Below, piece after piece: positions 52,162-60,799 of a stretch of 64,000 bases of DNA (position 1 is its first letter; the number at the start of each line of letters is the position of its first letter). Both the position numbers and the translations under genes were made by a program. Source of the stretch: Streptomyces pyxinicus (lineage in GTDB: Bacteria; Actinomycetota; Actinomycetes; Streptomycetales; Streptomycetaceae); NCBI RefSeq assembly GCF_024753135.1, contig NZ_JANUGP010000001.1, positions 524,974 to 588,973 of the forward strand, in the 5' to 3' direction. The notes below the pieces were generated by a model that saw only the letters and a list, made by a program, of their open reading frames with translations, made no database searches and was not told the origin of the DNA.

Positions 52162-52168
52162 GCTCACT

Positions 52169-53515
52169 TCACCGCGTGCTGCTGAGCACGCCGCTCACGT
52201 TGAGTACCTCGTGGCACTCCTGGGCACGGATACCCGTAGCCGGTGTGCCCGGTTTCGAGCAGGTGACCTGGGCGGTCACGGTGTCCTTCGCGGCGATCCT
52301 GATGGGGGTGACCCAGTGGTAGTCCTGGTTGCGGAAGGTCTCCAGCGCGATCGTCGTGATCTTCCGTTCGCCGAAGTTGATGGTCAACACCCCTTCGTCG
52401 CCCTGGAAGTTGGCGACGACGATGTCGGTGACGCCGAACACCTTGTCCTCGGGCACCGTGTAGGTGCCGGTCTTGTTCTGGCCGCCGGATGTCTTGAGGT
52501 CGATGGTGGCGGAACTCTGCTGCCCTCCGGAACCGGTGCCGGTGCCCGTGCCGGTGCCGTCACCCGTACCGGTGCCCGCTCCGCCACCGCCCGCGCCGGG
52601 CCGCGTGCTCGAACCGGCGCCGCCGGCGGGCTGGTCGGCGCCGCCCCCGGCGCCCTGGCCCTGGCCTTCCTGGCCGGCGGGTGTCGGCCGGGACTGGACG
52701 ACCTCGTCGGCCGCGTCCTTCGCCGCGCTGCGCACCGCCGGCCGGACCAGCGTGAACCAGGCCAGCAGCAGGGCGAGAAGCGCGGCGAGCAGGGCGAGCA
52801 GCCACTTCGGGAAGACGGGGATCTGGACGAACTCCGCGTCCAGCTGGGTGCGTACGATGTCGTCCCGCTCCGGCTGTCCGGCGCCCTCGGCCGTCTCGGC
52901 GGCGGTCACGGTGAACGGCCAGACGACGGGCGAGCCGAACCACACCGGCTTCCCGGTCCGCACCCGCAGGCCCACCTCGGCGGACTCGCCGGGCTCCAGC
53001 CGCTGCGTCACCGGCCGGAACGCGAAGCCCAGCTCCTCCCCCGGCTGCCCGGGCGTGAAGCCCAGCGGGACCGGGCAGTTGCCCTCGTTGCGCACGGCCA
53101 GCCGGTACCGGCCGCGCAGCCAGCCCCGGCGGCGGCCCGGCGCCAGTTCGGCGCGCAGCTGCCGGAACTCCCCGACGTGCACCGTGGTCTCGGGCACCCG
53201 GACCGCCTCGGGGTGCTCCGTGGGCAGCACGCGTACGGCGAGCGGCACCTCGCCGGACCGGACGTCGGGCGAGCGCGGCGGCTCCAGACGGACCGTCACC
53301 GTCTCGGAGGTGCCCGGGTAGAGGGACACCCGCGCGGGCTCCACGGTGGCCCAGGCCGCGCAGTCGCCGACGACCTCCAGGCTGTAGGCCTCGACGATGT
53401 CACTGTCGTTGCGGACGGTCAGCGTGGTGGTGGCGAGGGTGCCGGGTGTCACCGACACCGGCGGCATGTCGAGACCCGGCGCGCCGGGGCTGGAAGAGGC
53501 TGCTGGAGACGTCAC
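52169..53515 (-). CDS. Single-pass membrane protein with beta-sandwich domains, eCIS-linked
   Basis: A 448-residue protein. Residues about 20-220 form two immunoglobulin-like beta-sandwich units (VSVTPGTLATTTLTVRNDSDIVEAYSLEV; VRVLPTEHPEAVRVPETTVHVGEFRQLRAEL; YRLAVRNEGNCPVPLGF). One transmembrane helix, FPKWLLALLAALLALLLAWFTLV, lies near 255-277. A long Gly/Thr/Ala linker (GTGTGDGTGTGTGTG) leads to a C-terminal domain (ATIDLKTSGGQNKTGTYTVPEDKVFGVTDIVVANFQGDEG). No signal peptide: the N-terminal half is probably cytosolic and the C-terminal domain outside. Similar proteins, often named hydrolytic protein, lie next to Streptomyces eCIS genes. A GTG start at 53515 is chosen; its ribosome site is weak. 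Confidence 0.65.
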   Translation of the reverse strand: MTSPAASSSPGAPGLDMPPVSVTPGTLATTTLTVRNDSDIVEAYSLEVVGDCAAWATVEPARVSLYPGTSETVTVRLEPPRSPDVRSGEVPLAVRVLPTEHPEAVRVPETTVHVGEFRQLRAELAPGRRRGWLRGRYRLAVRNEGNCPVPLGFTPGQPGEELGFAFRPVTQRLEPGESAEVGLRVRTGKPVWFGSPVVWPFTVTAAETAEGAGQPERDDIVRTQLDAEFVQIPVFPKWLLALLAALLALLLAWFTLVRPAVRSAAKDAADEVVQSRPTPAGQEGQGQGAGGGADQPAGGAGSSTRPGAGGGGAGTGTGDGTGTGTGTGSGGQQSSATIDLKTSGGQNKTGTYTVPEDKVFGVTDIVVANFQGDEGVLTINFGERKITTIALETFRNQDYHWVTPIRIAAKDTVTAQVTCSKPGTPATGIRAQECHEVLNVSGVLSSTR

Positions 53516-53759
53516 GCGGTGACCGTATGACGCCGCCCCGCGCGCTCCGAGAGGCGCGAGGGCAAGGCACCGGGCAGCCCCGGTGCCCCAGGCAGCGCTC
53601 ACCGACTCCCCGCCGACCGGGCGCCGTCGGCCCGTGGAGCCGTTGACGGGCCGGCCGGTGTCACCGTCACCGTACGCACGTGTCCTCGTGACACACGCGC
53701 CTCTGTCCCCCCACCCGCCGTCGATCCCCCACGCATCACGGAAACAGGTACTGACGATC

Positions 53760-54527
53760 ATGACCTGCCCCCAGGCAAGCAGCCCCGCCCCCTCGACCCC
53801 CGCACCGCACTCCCGGGCAGCCACGACGGCCGACCCGAGCCGGACCGCACACGCCGGCCGGACGACACACACGGGCCACTGGTCGGGGCCCGCACAGCGG
53901 CTGGAGCGGGTGACCGTCACCGTCTACGCCCCCGACCCCGTCCTCTACGTCGGTGTCGTCCACCAGTTGCGCCAGCGCCCGGAGATCGAGCTGGTCGACG
54001 GCGCCGCCGCGGCCGACGCGCAGGTGTCGCTGGTGACCGTCGACACCGTGGACGACGAGACGTTCGCCCTGCTGCACCGACTGCGCCACAACTCCGCGAC
54101 CCGCACCGGTCTCGTGGTCGGCACCTTCGAGTCCGGGGACGCGCTGCAACGCGCCATCGAGTCCGGTGTCGCGGCGGTGTTACGGCGTGCCGAGGCCGAC
54201 CAGGACCGGCTGCTGAGCCTGGTGCTGGCGATCGCCAACGGCGAGGGGGTGCTGCCGGGTGACCTGCTCGCCAAGCTCCTCCACCACGTCGGCAGCCTGC
54301 AACGCTCCGCCCTCGACCCGCGTTCCGCGTCGCTGTCCACGCTGACCGCGCGCGAGGCGGAGATGCTGCGGCTGGTGGCGGAGGGGCTGGACACGGCCGA
54401 GATCGCGCGCAAGACCGCGTACTCCGAACGCACCGTCAAGAACGTGCTGCACGAGGTGATCACCCGGCTGGAACTGCGCAACCGCGCCCACGCGGTGGGC
54501 TTCGCGCTGCGCAACGGGCTGATCTGA
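53760..54527 (+). CDS. LuxR-type regulator with atypical receiver domain, eCIS locus
   Basis: A 255-residue regulator. Residues 1-48 are a disordered Ser/Thr/Pro/Ala tail. Residues 50-170 resemble a receiver domain (VTVTVYAPDPVLYVGVVHQLRQRPEIELV; LVTVDTVDDETFALL; TGLVVGTFESGDALQRAIESGVAAVLRRAE), but the phosphoacceptor motif DxxMP and the conserved Lys are absent, so it is unlikely to be phosphorylated in the normal way. The HTH is LSTLTAREAEMLRLVAEGLDTAEIARKTAYSERTVKNVLHEVITRLELRNRAHAV. It precedes the injection-system genes on the same strand and is their likely regulator. Confidence 0.82.
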   Translation: MTCPQASSPAPSTPAPHSRAATTADPSRTAHAGRTTHTGHWSGPAQRLERVTVTVYAPDPVLYVGVVHQLRQRPEIELVDGAAAADAQVSLVTVDTVDDETFALLHRLRHNSATRTGLVVGTFESGDALQRAIESGVAAVLRRAEADQDRLLSLVLAIANGEGVLPGDLLAKLLHHVGSLQRSALDPRSASLSTLTAREAEMLRLVAEGLDTAEIARKTAYSERTVKNVLHEVITRLELRNRAHAVGFALRNGLI

Positions 54528-54653
54528 CACACCCGTTGAGGTGTCACGAGCGCCTGCACTGCCCGAAAGCCCACCCGGCGCTTCCCCCGGATGCGTCCCG
54601 GCGGCCCTGCCGCGCCGGGGCGGCCGGACCCACGATGGCGGGCGTATGTGCGA

Positions 54654-54703
54654 AGACGGTGTGCGGACAGCAGACGGTGTGCGGACAGTGGTGCGCGGAC
54701 AGT
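54654..54703. repeat. 18-base tandem repeat just before the beta-propeller gene
   Basis: AGACGGTGTGCGGACAGC (54654-54671) is followed directly by AGACGGTGTGCGGACAGT (54672-54689) and a partial third copy (GGTGCGCGGACAGT). It ends ten bases before the GTG start at 54714, within the leader or promoter region. Confidence 0.65.
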
Positions 54704-54713
54704 GAGGTGGGCC

Positions 54714-57700
54714 GTGACGGGCACGGACGGATCCGGCGGCCCCCGCCGCCTGCGGCGGATCGGCATGTCGTTGCTGCTGCTGGTCCCCCTGGTGGCGGTG
54801 ACCGCGGCGGCCGGGCCCCGTGACGCCGGGACGCGGGTGACGGCGGCCGACACGACCAGCACCCGGGTCGCCTACGCGGGAACCCGGCACCGCAGCCTGG
54901 GACGCGTGGTGACGACCACCTCCAGCACTCCCCTGTTCGGCACGGGCCCCACGCACTACGACGTCCAACCCTCCGCGCTGGGCGACCAGTTGGTGTTCGC
55001 CTCCAAGCGCGACGAGAAGAAGCCGCAGGTCTATCTGCGGGCCGCCGACGGGTCTGTACGACGGCTGACCAGCGGCCGGGACGCGGCGCACCCGCGGCTC
55101 ACCCCGGACGGGCGGTCGGTGGTGTTCGACTCGGCCGAGCCCGGCGGCACCGGCGGCGGCACCCAGCGCGACCTGTGGCTGGTGCGCACGGACGGCACGG
55201 GACTGACCCGGCTGACCGACACCCCGGCGAACGAGGAGTGCCCGACCGTCTCCCCCGACGGGCAGCGCCTGGCGTACTCCAGCGACATCGACGCGGCCGT
55301 GGGGCAGCAGGTCTACGTACGGCCCCTGGCGGGCGGCACCGCCCAGCGGGTCACGGATCCAGCGAACGGGACCGCGAGCGAGCCGGCCTGGAACCCGGTG
55401 GACGACGCCGAGAACCGCGACATCATCGCCTACACGGCCACCGGCGCCGACGGCCCCCGGCTGCGCTGGACCAGCGGTTCGGCGGGCGGCGGCGGGCCGC
55501 TGCTGGCCGGTGCGCAGGCCGAGTGGCGGACCCACGGGGCAGCCTGGCTGCCCGACGGGGACGGGCTGCTGTTCCTCAGCCCCGACCGCACCTGCGACTG
55601 CGAGGGCGACTGGGACCATGTCTTCCGGGTGCCGGCGCACTCCGCCGACACACCGTCCCTGGTGCTGAGCGAGGACCGCGAGGTCGGCACGGTCACCTGG
55701 CTCGGCCCGCTCGACGGCGGCACGCCGGTCGTGGACCGGACGACGGCCGCCGGCCCGCACACGGTGACCCTCCAGGACGTCCGCCAGGACGGCTCCGACC
55801 CGCGCGACCTCGGGCTGACCATCCTGAACGAGGACCCGGCGGCGGACACCAACACCGACCCGTCGAAGGACCCGCTGTTCCAGCCGGCCACCGGGTACGA
55901 CCCGTGGACCGAGCGGCAGAACTACACGCCCGACGGCCGCGGGATCGTGCTGACCCGCTTCGAGGGCTCCGGTGACGCCCGGATCGAGCGGATCTGGCTC
56001 GCCGACGCCGACGGCGCGAACCCACGGGTCCTGCCCTTGGCGGGGCGCGGGGAGCGGGACTGGGACACCGACCCGACCCTGTCGCCCGACGGCAAGCTCC
56101 TCGCCTTCACCCGGACCTCGCCGGGCGGCACCGGGGGCACGGCGGGGCCCAGCCGGGTACTGGTCGCGGACGTCGCCACCGGGGCGATCCGCGGCGAGAT
56201 CACCCCGCCGGCCGGCCAGACCCAGGGCAGCGACGCCCAGCCCACCTGGTCGTCCGACGGCACCACGCTGGCCTTCACCCGCACCCAGGTGATCGACGGC
56301 AACGGCGGCAACAAGCACATCTGGACCGTCCCGGTGGACCACCTAGACCGGCAGCGCGACCTCAGCGCGACCAACTGCCCCGGCGCCTGCGACGTCATCG
56401 ACGACAGTCCGGCGTTCTCCCCCGACGGGCGGACCATCGCCTTCAACCGCAAGAACGGCGGCGGCCGGGTGGACGAGCACAACGGCCTCCTGCTGACCTC
56501 GGTGTCCGGCGACGCCTGCGAGGTGCTGCTGCCCGCCGCCGCGCACGGGGTGCCCGGCGCCTGCGGCCGGGAGCTGCCGGACACCTCGGCCACCGGCCCG
56601 TTCCAGCCCCGGGACGCCGCGTGGACCGCCGACGGCAAGAGCCTGGTGATCAGCTCGCGGGCCGCGTTGGCCGCCAACAGCCCCGAGAAACTGCGTCTGG
56701 TGGACGTCGGCTCGGGCGTGCTGACACCGCTCACCGAAGACCTGCCGGGGCGGCAGAAGGAGCCGAGCGTGCAGCAGTCCGTGGACCTCGCGGTGCAGGC
56801 GCCGGACACCTCGGGACAGATCACCGTCGGGCGTACCGGCAAGGTCCAGGTCGACGTCGTCAACCACGGTCCCGCCGCCTCTCCCGGCACCCGGCTCACC
56901 GTGGCGCCGCCGCTGGGCGTCACCGTGACCGGTCTGACCGCGCCGGGCGGCACCTGCGACACCGCCGCGCTCACCTGCGACCTGGGGGTGGTGCCGCCCG
57001 GCGGCACCGTCCCGGTGACCGTCACGCTGCGGGGCAACACGGTCGGCGACCAGACCGTCGGCTGGTCGGTCACCGGAGCCGTCGTCGACCCCAACCCCAC
57101 GGACAACGCCGACCGGACCGTGGTCCCGGTGCGCGAGGCGCCCACTCCGCCGACCCCGACCCCGACGCCGACCACGACCGCGCCCAGGCCGCCGACCACA
57201 CCGCCGTCGCCGCCGCCTCAGCCCCCCGCGCCGCAGGCCGGACCGGGGGTGCGCGTGGACGCGCAGCCGAATCCCGGCTACGTGGGGGGCCGGGTCGTCG
57301 TCACCTACACCGTCCGCAACGGTCGTAACGCGCTGGCCACCGGGCTGCGGCTGCGCATCGGGCTGCCGGCCGGCGTGCCGGACAACGGCCCGCCCGAGGG
57401 CTGCGACGCGTCCTGGGTGTGCGCGCTGCCCGACCTGACCCCGGGCGCCAGTACCGTCGTCCGGGTCGTGCTCAGCCCGAAGAAGGCGCTCACCAGCCAG
57501 GTCACCGGCACCCTGACCACCACCGGCACCGACGCCGACCTCGGCGACAACTCCGCCCGGCAGCGGCTGCGCGTCCTCCAGCCGCGGATCGTCGCGGTGC
57601 CGCCGATCGGCAAGCCCGGCTTCGTGACCTCAGTGCGCGGCAAGGACTTCCCGCCCGGCGCGCCGGTACGGTTCCGCTGGCGGCCCGGCATCACCGCCGC

Positions 57701-57881
57701 CGCCGCGCCGACGGTGCCGAAGGCGGACGGCACGTTCATCGGCCAGCTGCTGATCCTCGCCAAGGACCAGACGGGCCCGCGCACCATCACCGCGCGCGGT
57801 CCCGGCTTCTCACCGGTGAAGACGGACTTCCTGGTCGTCAACGGCAGCGTGCAGCCGCCCGACGAGGTGACCCGCCGGTGA
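54714..57881 (+). CDS. Secreted beta-propeller (PD40/TolB-like) protein with CARDB/DUF11-type repeats
   Basis: A 1055-residue protein. The N-terminus has an export signal (RRLRRIGMSLLLLVPLVAVTAAAG). Residues about 60-660 hold many WD40-like PD40 blades: LTPDGRSVVFDSAE, VSPDGQRLAYSS, LSPDGKLLAFTR, WSSDGTTLAFTR, FSPDGRTIAFNRKN and WTADGKSLVISS. Two CARDB/DUF11-like adhesive domains follow (VDVVNHGPAASPGTRLTV; VTYTVRNGRNALATGLRL), separated by a Pro/Thr linker. No catalytic motif was seen; binding or a cell-surface role is likely. Its stop overlaps the GTG of the DUF4255 gene (GTGA), tying it to the injection operon. GTG start after GAGGTGG. Confidence 0.8.
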   Translation: MTGTDGSGGPRRLRRIGMSLLLLVPLVAVTAAAGPRDAGTRVTAADTTSTRVAYAGTRHRSLGRVVTTTSSTPLFGTGPTHYDVQPSALGDQLVFASKRDEKKPQVYLRAADGSVRRLTSGRDAAHPRLTPDGRSVVFDSAEPGGTGGGTQRDLWLVRTDGTGLTRLTDTPANEECPTVSPDGQRLAYSSDIDAAVGQQVYVRPLAGGTAQRVTDPANGTASEPAWNPVDDAENRDIIAYTATGADGPRLRWTSGSAGGGGPLLAGAQAEWRTHGAAWLPDGDGLLFLSPDRTCDCEGDWDHVFRVPAHSADTPSLVLSEDREVGTVTWLGPLDGGTPVVDRTTAAGPHTVTLQDVRQDGSDPRDLGLTILNEDPAADTNTDPSKDPLFQPATGYDPWTERQNYTPDGRGIVLTRFEGSGDARIERIWLADADGANPRVLPLAGRGERDWDTDPTLSPDGKLLAFTRTSPGGTGGTAGPSRVLVADVATGAIRGEITPPAGQTQGSDAQPTWSSDGTTLAFTRTQVIDGNGGNKHIWTVPVDHLDRQRDLSATNCPGACDVIDDSPAFSPDGRTIAFNRKNGGGRVDEHNGLLLTSVSGDACEVLLPAAAHGVPGACGRELPDTSATGPFQPRDAAWTADGKSLVISSRAALAANSPEKLRLVDVGSGVLTPLTEDLPGRQKEPSVQQSVDLAVQAPDTSGQITVGRTGKVQVDVVNHGPAASPGTRLTVAPPLGVTVTGLTAPGGTCDTAALTCDLGVVPPGGTVPVTVTLRGNTVGDQTVGWSVTGAVVDPNPTDNADRTVVPVREAPTPPTPTPTPTTTAPRPPTTPPSPPPQPPAPQAGPGVRVDAQPNPGYVGGRVVVTYTVRNGRNALATGLRLRIGLPAGVPDNGPPEGCDASWVCALPDLTPGASTVVRVVLSPKKALTSQVTGTLTTTGTDADLGDNSARQRLRVLQPRIVAVPPIGKPGFVTSVRGKDFPPGAPVRFRWRPGITAAAAPTVPKADGTFIGQLLILAKDQTGPRTITARGPGFSPVKTDFLVVNGSVQPPDEVTRR

Positions 57882-58576
57882 TCCACGAGGTGGACGAGGC
57901 GCTGCGCCGGCTGCTCGACGGGGCCGGACTCGCGGCCTCGGGTGTCGAGATCGCCTTCGACGCGCCGACCAGCGACTGGGCGGCGCGCCGCAGCTCTCCC
58001 ACGGTCTGCGTGTTCCTGTACGACATCCGGGAGGACAACTCGCGGCGCAACAGCAGTGCCGGGGAGGTCTACGACGAGGACGGCCTGGTCGTCGCCCGGC
58101 GCTCCCCCGCGCGCTGGTTCGAGCTGACGTACCTGGTGACGGCGTGGGCGAGCCGCCCGCAGGACGAGCACCGGCTGCTGTCCCAGGTGCTGTCCTGCCT
58201 GGTGTCCACCGACACCCTCGGGCCGGACCTGCTGACCGGTTCGCTCGCTCGACTCGGCCTGATCGTGGGCCTGGACGCGGGCGGCACCGGCCTGGACGCG
58301 CCGGCCGCCTCCGACGTGTGGTCCGCCCTCGGCGGCGAGCTGAAGCCGTCGCTCGGGGTCCGGGTGCGGGCGCCGCTGGCCGGGATCGAGCGGGCCGCCG
58401 CGCCGCCGGTCACCGAGGGCCTGGTGGTCCGCTCCGTGCCGCACTCCCAGGACCCGGACTCCTCACGCCGGCTGCGCTACACGGAGGTCCGCGACGCCGG
58501 CGACGAGGGCTTCGGCGGCCCCCGGGAGCGCCGGCCGGCACCCGCGCGCCGCCGCAGGGGGGACCGGCAGCCGTGA
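57878..58576 (+). CDS. DUF4255 (Pvc16-like) eCIS terminator/cap protein
   Basis: A 232-residue DUF4255 protein: IHEVDEALRRLLDGAGLAASGVEIAFDAPTSDWAARRSSPTVCVFLYDIREDN, RSPARWFELTYLVTAWASRPQDEHRLLSQVL and LKPSLGVRVRAPL. In PVC/Afp-type contractile systems this protein caps the tube-sheath end. The last 30 residues are basic and probably disordered. The GTG start overlaps the propeller gene stop, and the stop overlaps the ATPase GTG, so three consecutive genes are coupled. Confidence 0.9.
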   Translation: MIHEVDEALRRLLDGAGLAASGVEIAFDAPTSDWAARRSSPTVCVFLYDIREDNSRRNSSAGEVYDEDGLVVARRSPARWFELTYLVTAWASRPQDEHRLLSQVLSCLVSTDTLGPDLLTGSLARLGLIVGLDAGGTGLDAPAASDVWSALGGELKPSLGVRVRAPLAGIERAAAPPVTEGLVVRSVPHSQDPDSSRRLRYTEVRDAGDEGFGGPRERRPAPARRRRGDRQP

Positions 58577-60660
58577 CGTACACCGTGGAGCCCGGCGCAC
58601 CGGCCGGCACGGACGACGTGCCCTTCCTGTGGCCGCGGCTGCGGGCGGTGGAGGACCGGGTACGGCGGGCCGTCGCCGCCCGCCGGGCCGTCGACCCGGA
58701 CCCGGACGACCCCTACCGGGGGCAGTACCTCACCCCGGAGGCGGCCGAGCGGATCCTCGACGAGCCGGACGGCCCCGCCCTGCCCCCGCTGCCGCCCGCG
58801 GACCCGCCGCCGGGCTCCCCGCTGGACCGCCTCGCCCGGGACTTCGGCCTGGCGCCGCTGGACGTGGACCTGCTCCTGGTCGCCGTGGCGCCGGACCTGG
58901 ACGCCCGCTTCGAGCGGCTGTACGGCTACCTCAACGACGACCTGACGCGCCGCCGCCCGACCGTCGGCCTCGCCCTCGAACTGTGCGGGCACAGCGGGAT
59001 GTCGGCGGCCCGGTTCCGGCTCTCGCCCGGCGCGCCGCTGCTCGCGGGCGGGCTGCTGGAGGTCGGGGAGCAGGACCGGCCGCCGCTGTCCCGGGTGCTG
59101 ACCGTGCCGGACCGGGTCACCGCCCATCTGCTGGGCGACACGGCGCCGGACGCGCGGCTGCGGGAGGTGCTCGGCGAGGACACCGTCGACCCGGCGGCCG
59201 ACGCCGCGCTGGTCGGGCGGGCCGCCGCGGCGTGCGCCGGAGGCACCGGCCATGTGCACCTGCGGTCCCGCGGCGGTGCCCCCGAGGGCCTGGCCGACGC
59301 CGCGCTGCGCGCGTCCGGCCGGCGCCCGCTGGTCCTGGACGCGGCGCTGCTCGCCCGGCACCGCGGCGAACCCGCCGAACTCGCCGCGACGGCCGCCCGC
59401 GAGGCCCGGCTGACGGGCGCCGGGGTGGTCCTCGGCCCGCTGGACGCGCTGCCGGACAAGCCGTCCGAGCTGGCCCGCGTCCTGCGCACCGTGTGTACGG
59501 CGCTGTCCGGGCTGCCCCTGTTCACGTACGGCTCGCAGGGCTGGGACCCGGCCTGGGCGGCCCGGGCGCCGGTGACGCTGACGGTGGCCGCCGCCTCGCC
59601 CGAGGGCCAGGCGGCCCGGTGGCGGTACGCGCTGGAGACGGCGGCCGGGGAGGACGCGGCGCCCGGGGACGTGGACGCGCTCGCCCGTTCCGTCGCCGCG
59701 CACCGGCTGGACGCCGGGCAGGTGCGGCGGGCCGCCGAGGCGGCGGTGCGGACGGCGGCGCTGGCCGGGCGGCCGGTGGGACCGGACGAACTGCGGGCCG
59801 CCGTACGGGCGCAGAACGGCGCCGGGCTGGCCCGGCTGGCCCGCCGGGTGGAGCCCGCGGTGGGCTGGAACGACTTGGTGCTGCCGGCGGCGGCGCTGCG
59901 CGGGCTGCGGGAACTCGCGGTGCGCGCCCGCCGCCGCGATCAGGTCCTCGGGCAGTGGGGGATGCGGCCCGGCGGCGGCCGGGGCCGGGGCGTCATCGCG
60001 CTGTTCGCGGGCGAGTCGGGCACCGGCAAGACGATGTCCGCCGAGGTGGTGGCCGCCGACCTGGGCATGGACCTGTACGTGGTGGACCTGTCCACGGTCG
60101 TCGACAAGTACATCGGGGAGACCGAGAAGAACCTGGAGCGGATCTTCACGGAGGCGTCGGCGGTCAACGCGGTGCTGCTGTTCGACGAGGCCGACGCGAT
60201 CTTCGGCAAGCGCTCGGAGGTGAAGGACGCGCGCGACCGGCACGCCAACATCGAGTCGGCGTACCTGCTCCAGCGCATGGAGTCCTTCGACGGCATCGCC
60301 GTGCTCACCACCAATCTGCGGGCCAACCTGGACGAGGCCTTCACCCGGCGCCTGGACGTCGTGGCGGACTTCCCGGTGCCCGACGCGGCCCAGCGGCTCG
60401 CCCTGTGGGAACGCTGCCTGGGCGAACGGCTGCCCCGCGCCGCCGACCTCGATCTCGCCTTCTGCGCCGACCGGTTCGAGCTGGCGGGCGGCTCCATCCG
60501 GGCCTGCGCGGTGACGGCCGCCTACCTGTCGGCCGAGTCCGGCACGCCTTTGACGATGCGTCAGCTCGTGACGGCGATCGCCCAGGAGTACCGCAAGCTC
60601 GGCCGGCTGGTCCTGGAGGCCGAGTTCGGGCCCTGGCTGGCGCAGGTCACCGGCGGCTGA
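58573..60660 (+). CDS. AAA+ ATPase of contractile injection system (Pvc15-like)
   Basis: A 695-residue AAA+ ATPase. The C-terminal ATPase domain is complete: Walker A FAGESGTGKTMSAEVVA, Walker B VLLFDEADAIFGKRSEVKDARDRHAN, sensor 1 VLTTNLRANLDEAFTRRLD. The N-terminal 400 residues contain the winged-helix region typical of eCIS ATPases (DRLARDFGLAPLDVDLLLVAVAPDLDARFERLYGYLNDDLTRRRPTVGLAL) and a decayed ATPase-like middle. Pvc15/Afp15 ATPases are needed for assembly or cargo loading. GTG start overlapping the DUF4255 stop. Confidence 0.92.
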   Translation: MTYTVEPGAPAGTDDVPFLWPRLRAVEDRVRRAVAARRAVDPDPDDPYRGQYLTPEAAERILDEPDGPALPPLPPADPPPGSPLDRLARDFGLAPLDVDLLLVAVAPDLDARFERLYGYLNDDLTRRRPTVGLALELCGHSGMSAARFRLSPGAPLLAGGLLEVGEQDRPPLSRVLTVPDRVTAHLLGDTAPDARLREVLGEDTVDPAADAALVGRAAAACAGGTGHVHLRSRGGAPEGLADAALRASGRRPLVLDAALLARHRGEPAELAATAAREARLTGAGVVLGPLDALPDKPSELARVLRTVCTALSGLPLFTYGSQGWDPAWAARAPVTLTVAAASPEGQAARWRYALETAAGEDAAPGDVDALARSVAAHRLDAGQVRRAAEAAVRTAALAGRPVGPDELRAAVRAQNGAGLARLARRVEPAVGWNDLVLPAAALRGLRELAVRARRRDQVLGQWGMRPGGGRGRGVIALFAGESGTGKTMSAEVVAADLGMDLYVVDLSTVVDKYIGETEKNLERIFTEASAVNAVLLFDEADAIFGKRSEVKDARDRHANIESAYLLQRMESFDGIAVLTTNLRANLDEAFTRRLDVVADFPVPDAAQRLALWERCLGERLPRAADLDLAFCADRFELAGGSIRACAVTAAYLSAESGTPLTMRQLVTAIAQEYRKLGRLVLEAEFGPWLAQVTGG

Positions 60661-60680
60661 CCCTGCACGCGGGGTGCGCG

Positions 60681-60709
60681 GCGACCGCCCGCACGGGCAG
60701 GGCGGTTGC
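60681..60709 (+). terminator. Hairpin between ATPase and sheath genes
   Basis: ACCGCCC (60684-60690) pairs with GGGCGGT (60700-60706); the stem extends to ten pairs with one G-U. It lies 20 bases after the ATPase stop and 91 bases before the sheath ATG, with no T-run. It may partly end transcription, letting sheath and tube be expressed separately. Confidence 0.45.
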
Positions 60710-60799
60710 CCCCGGGCAGGGCCCGAAGTCCCCTGTCGGCCACGGTGACCGGAGGAAAGGCTGAGGGGGACCCGCACCGCAGGACGTGAAGGAGCGAGC

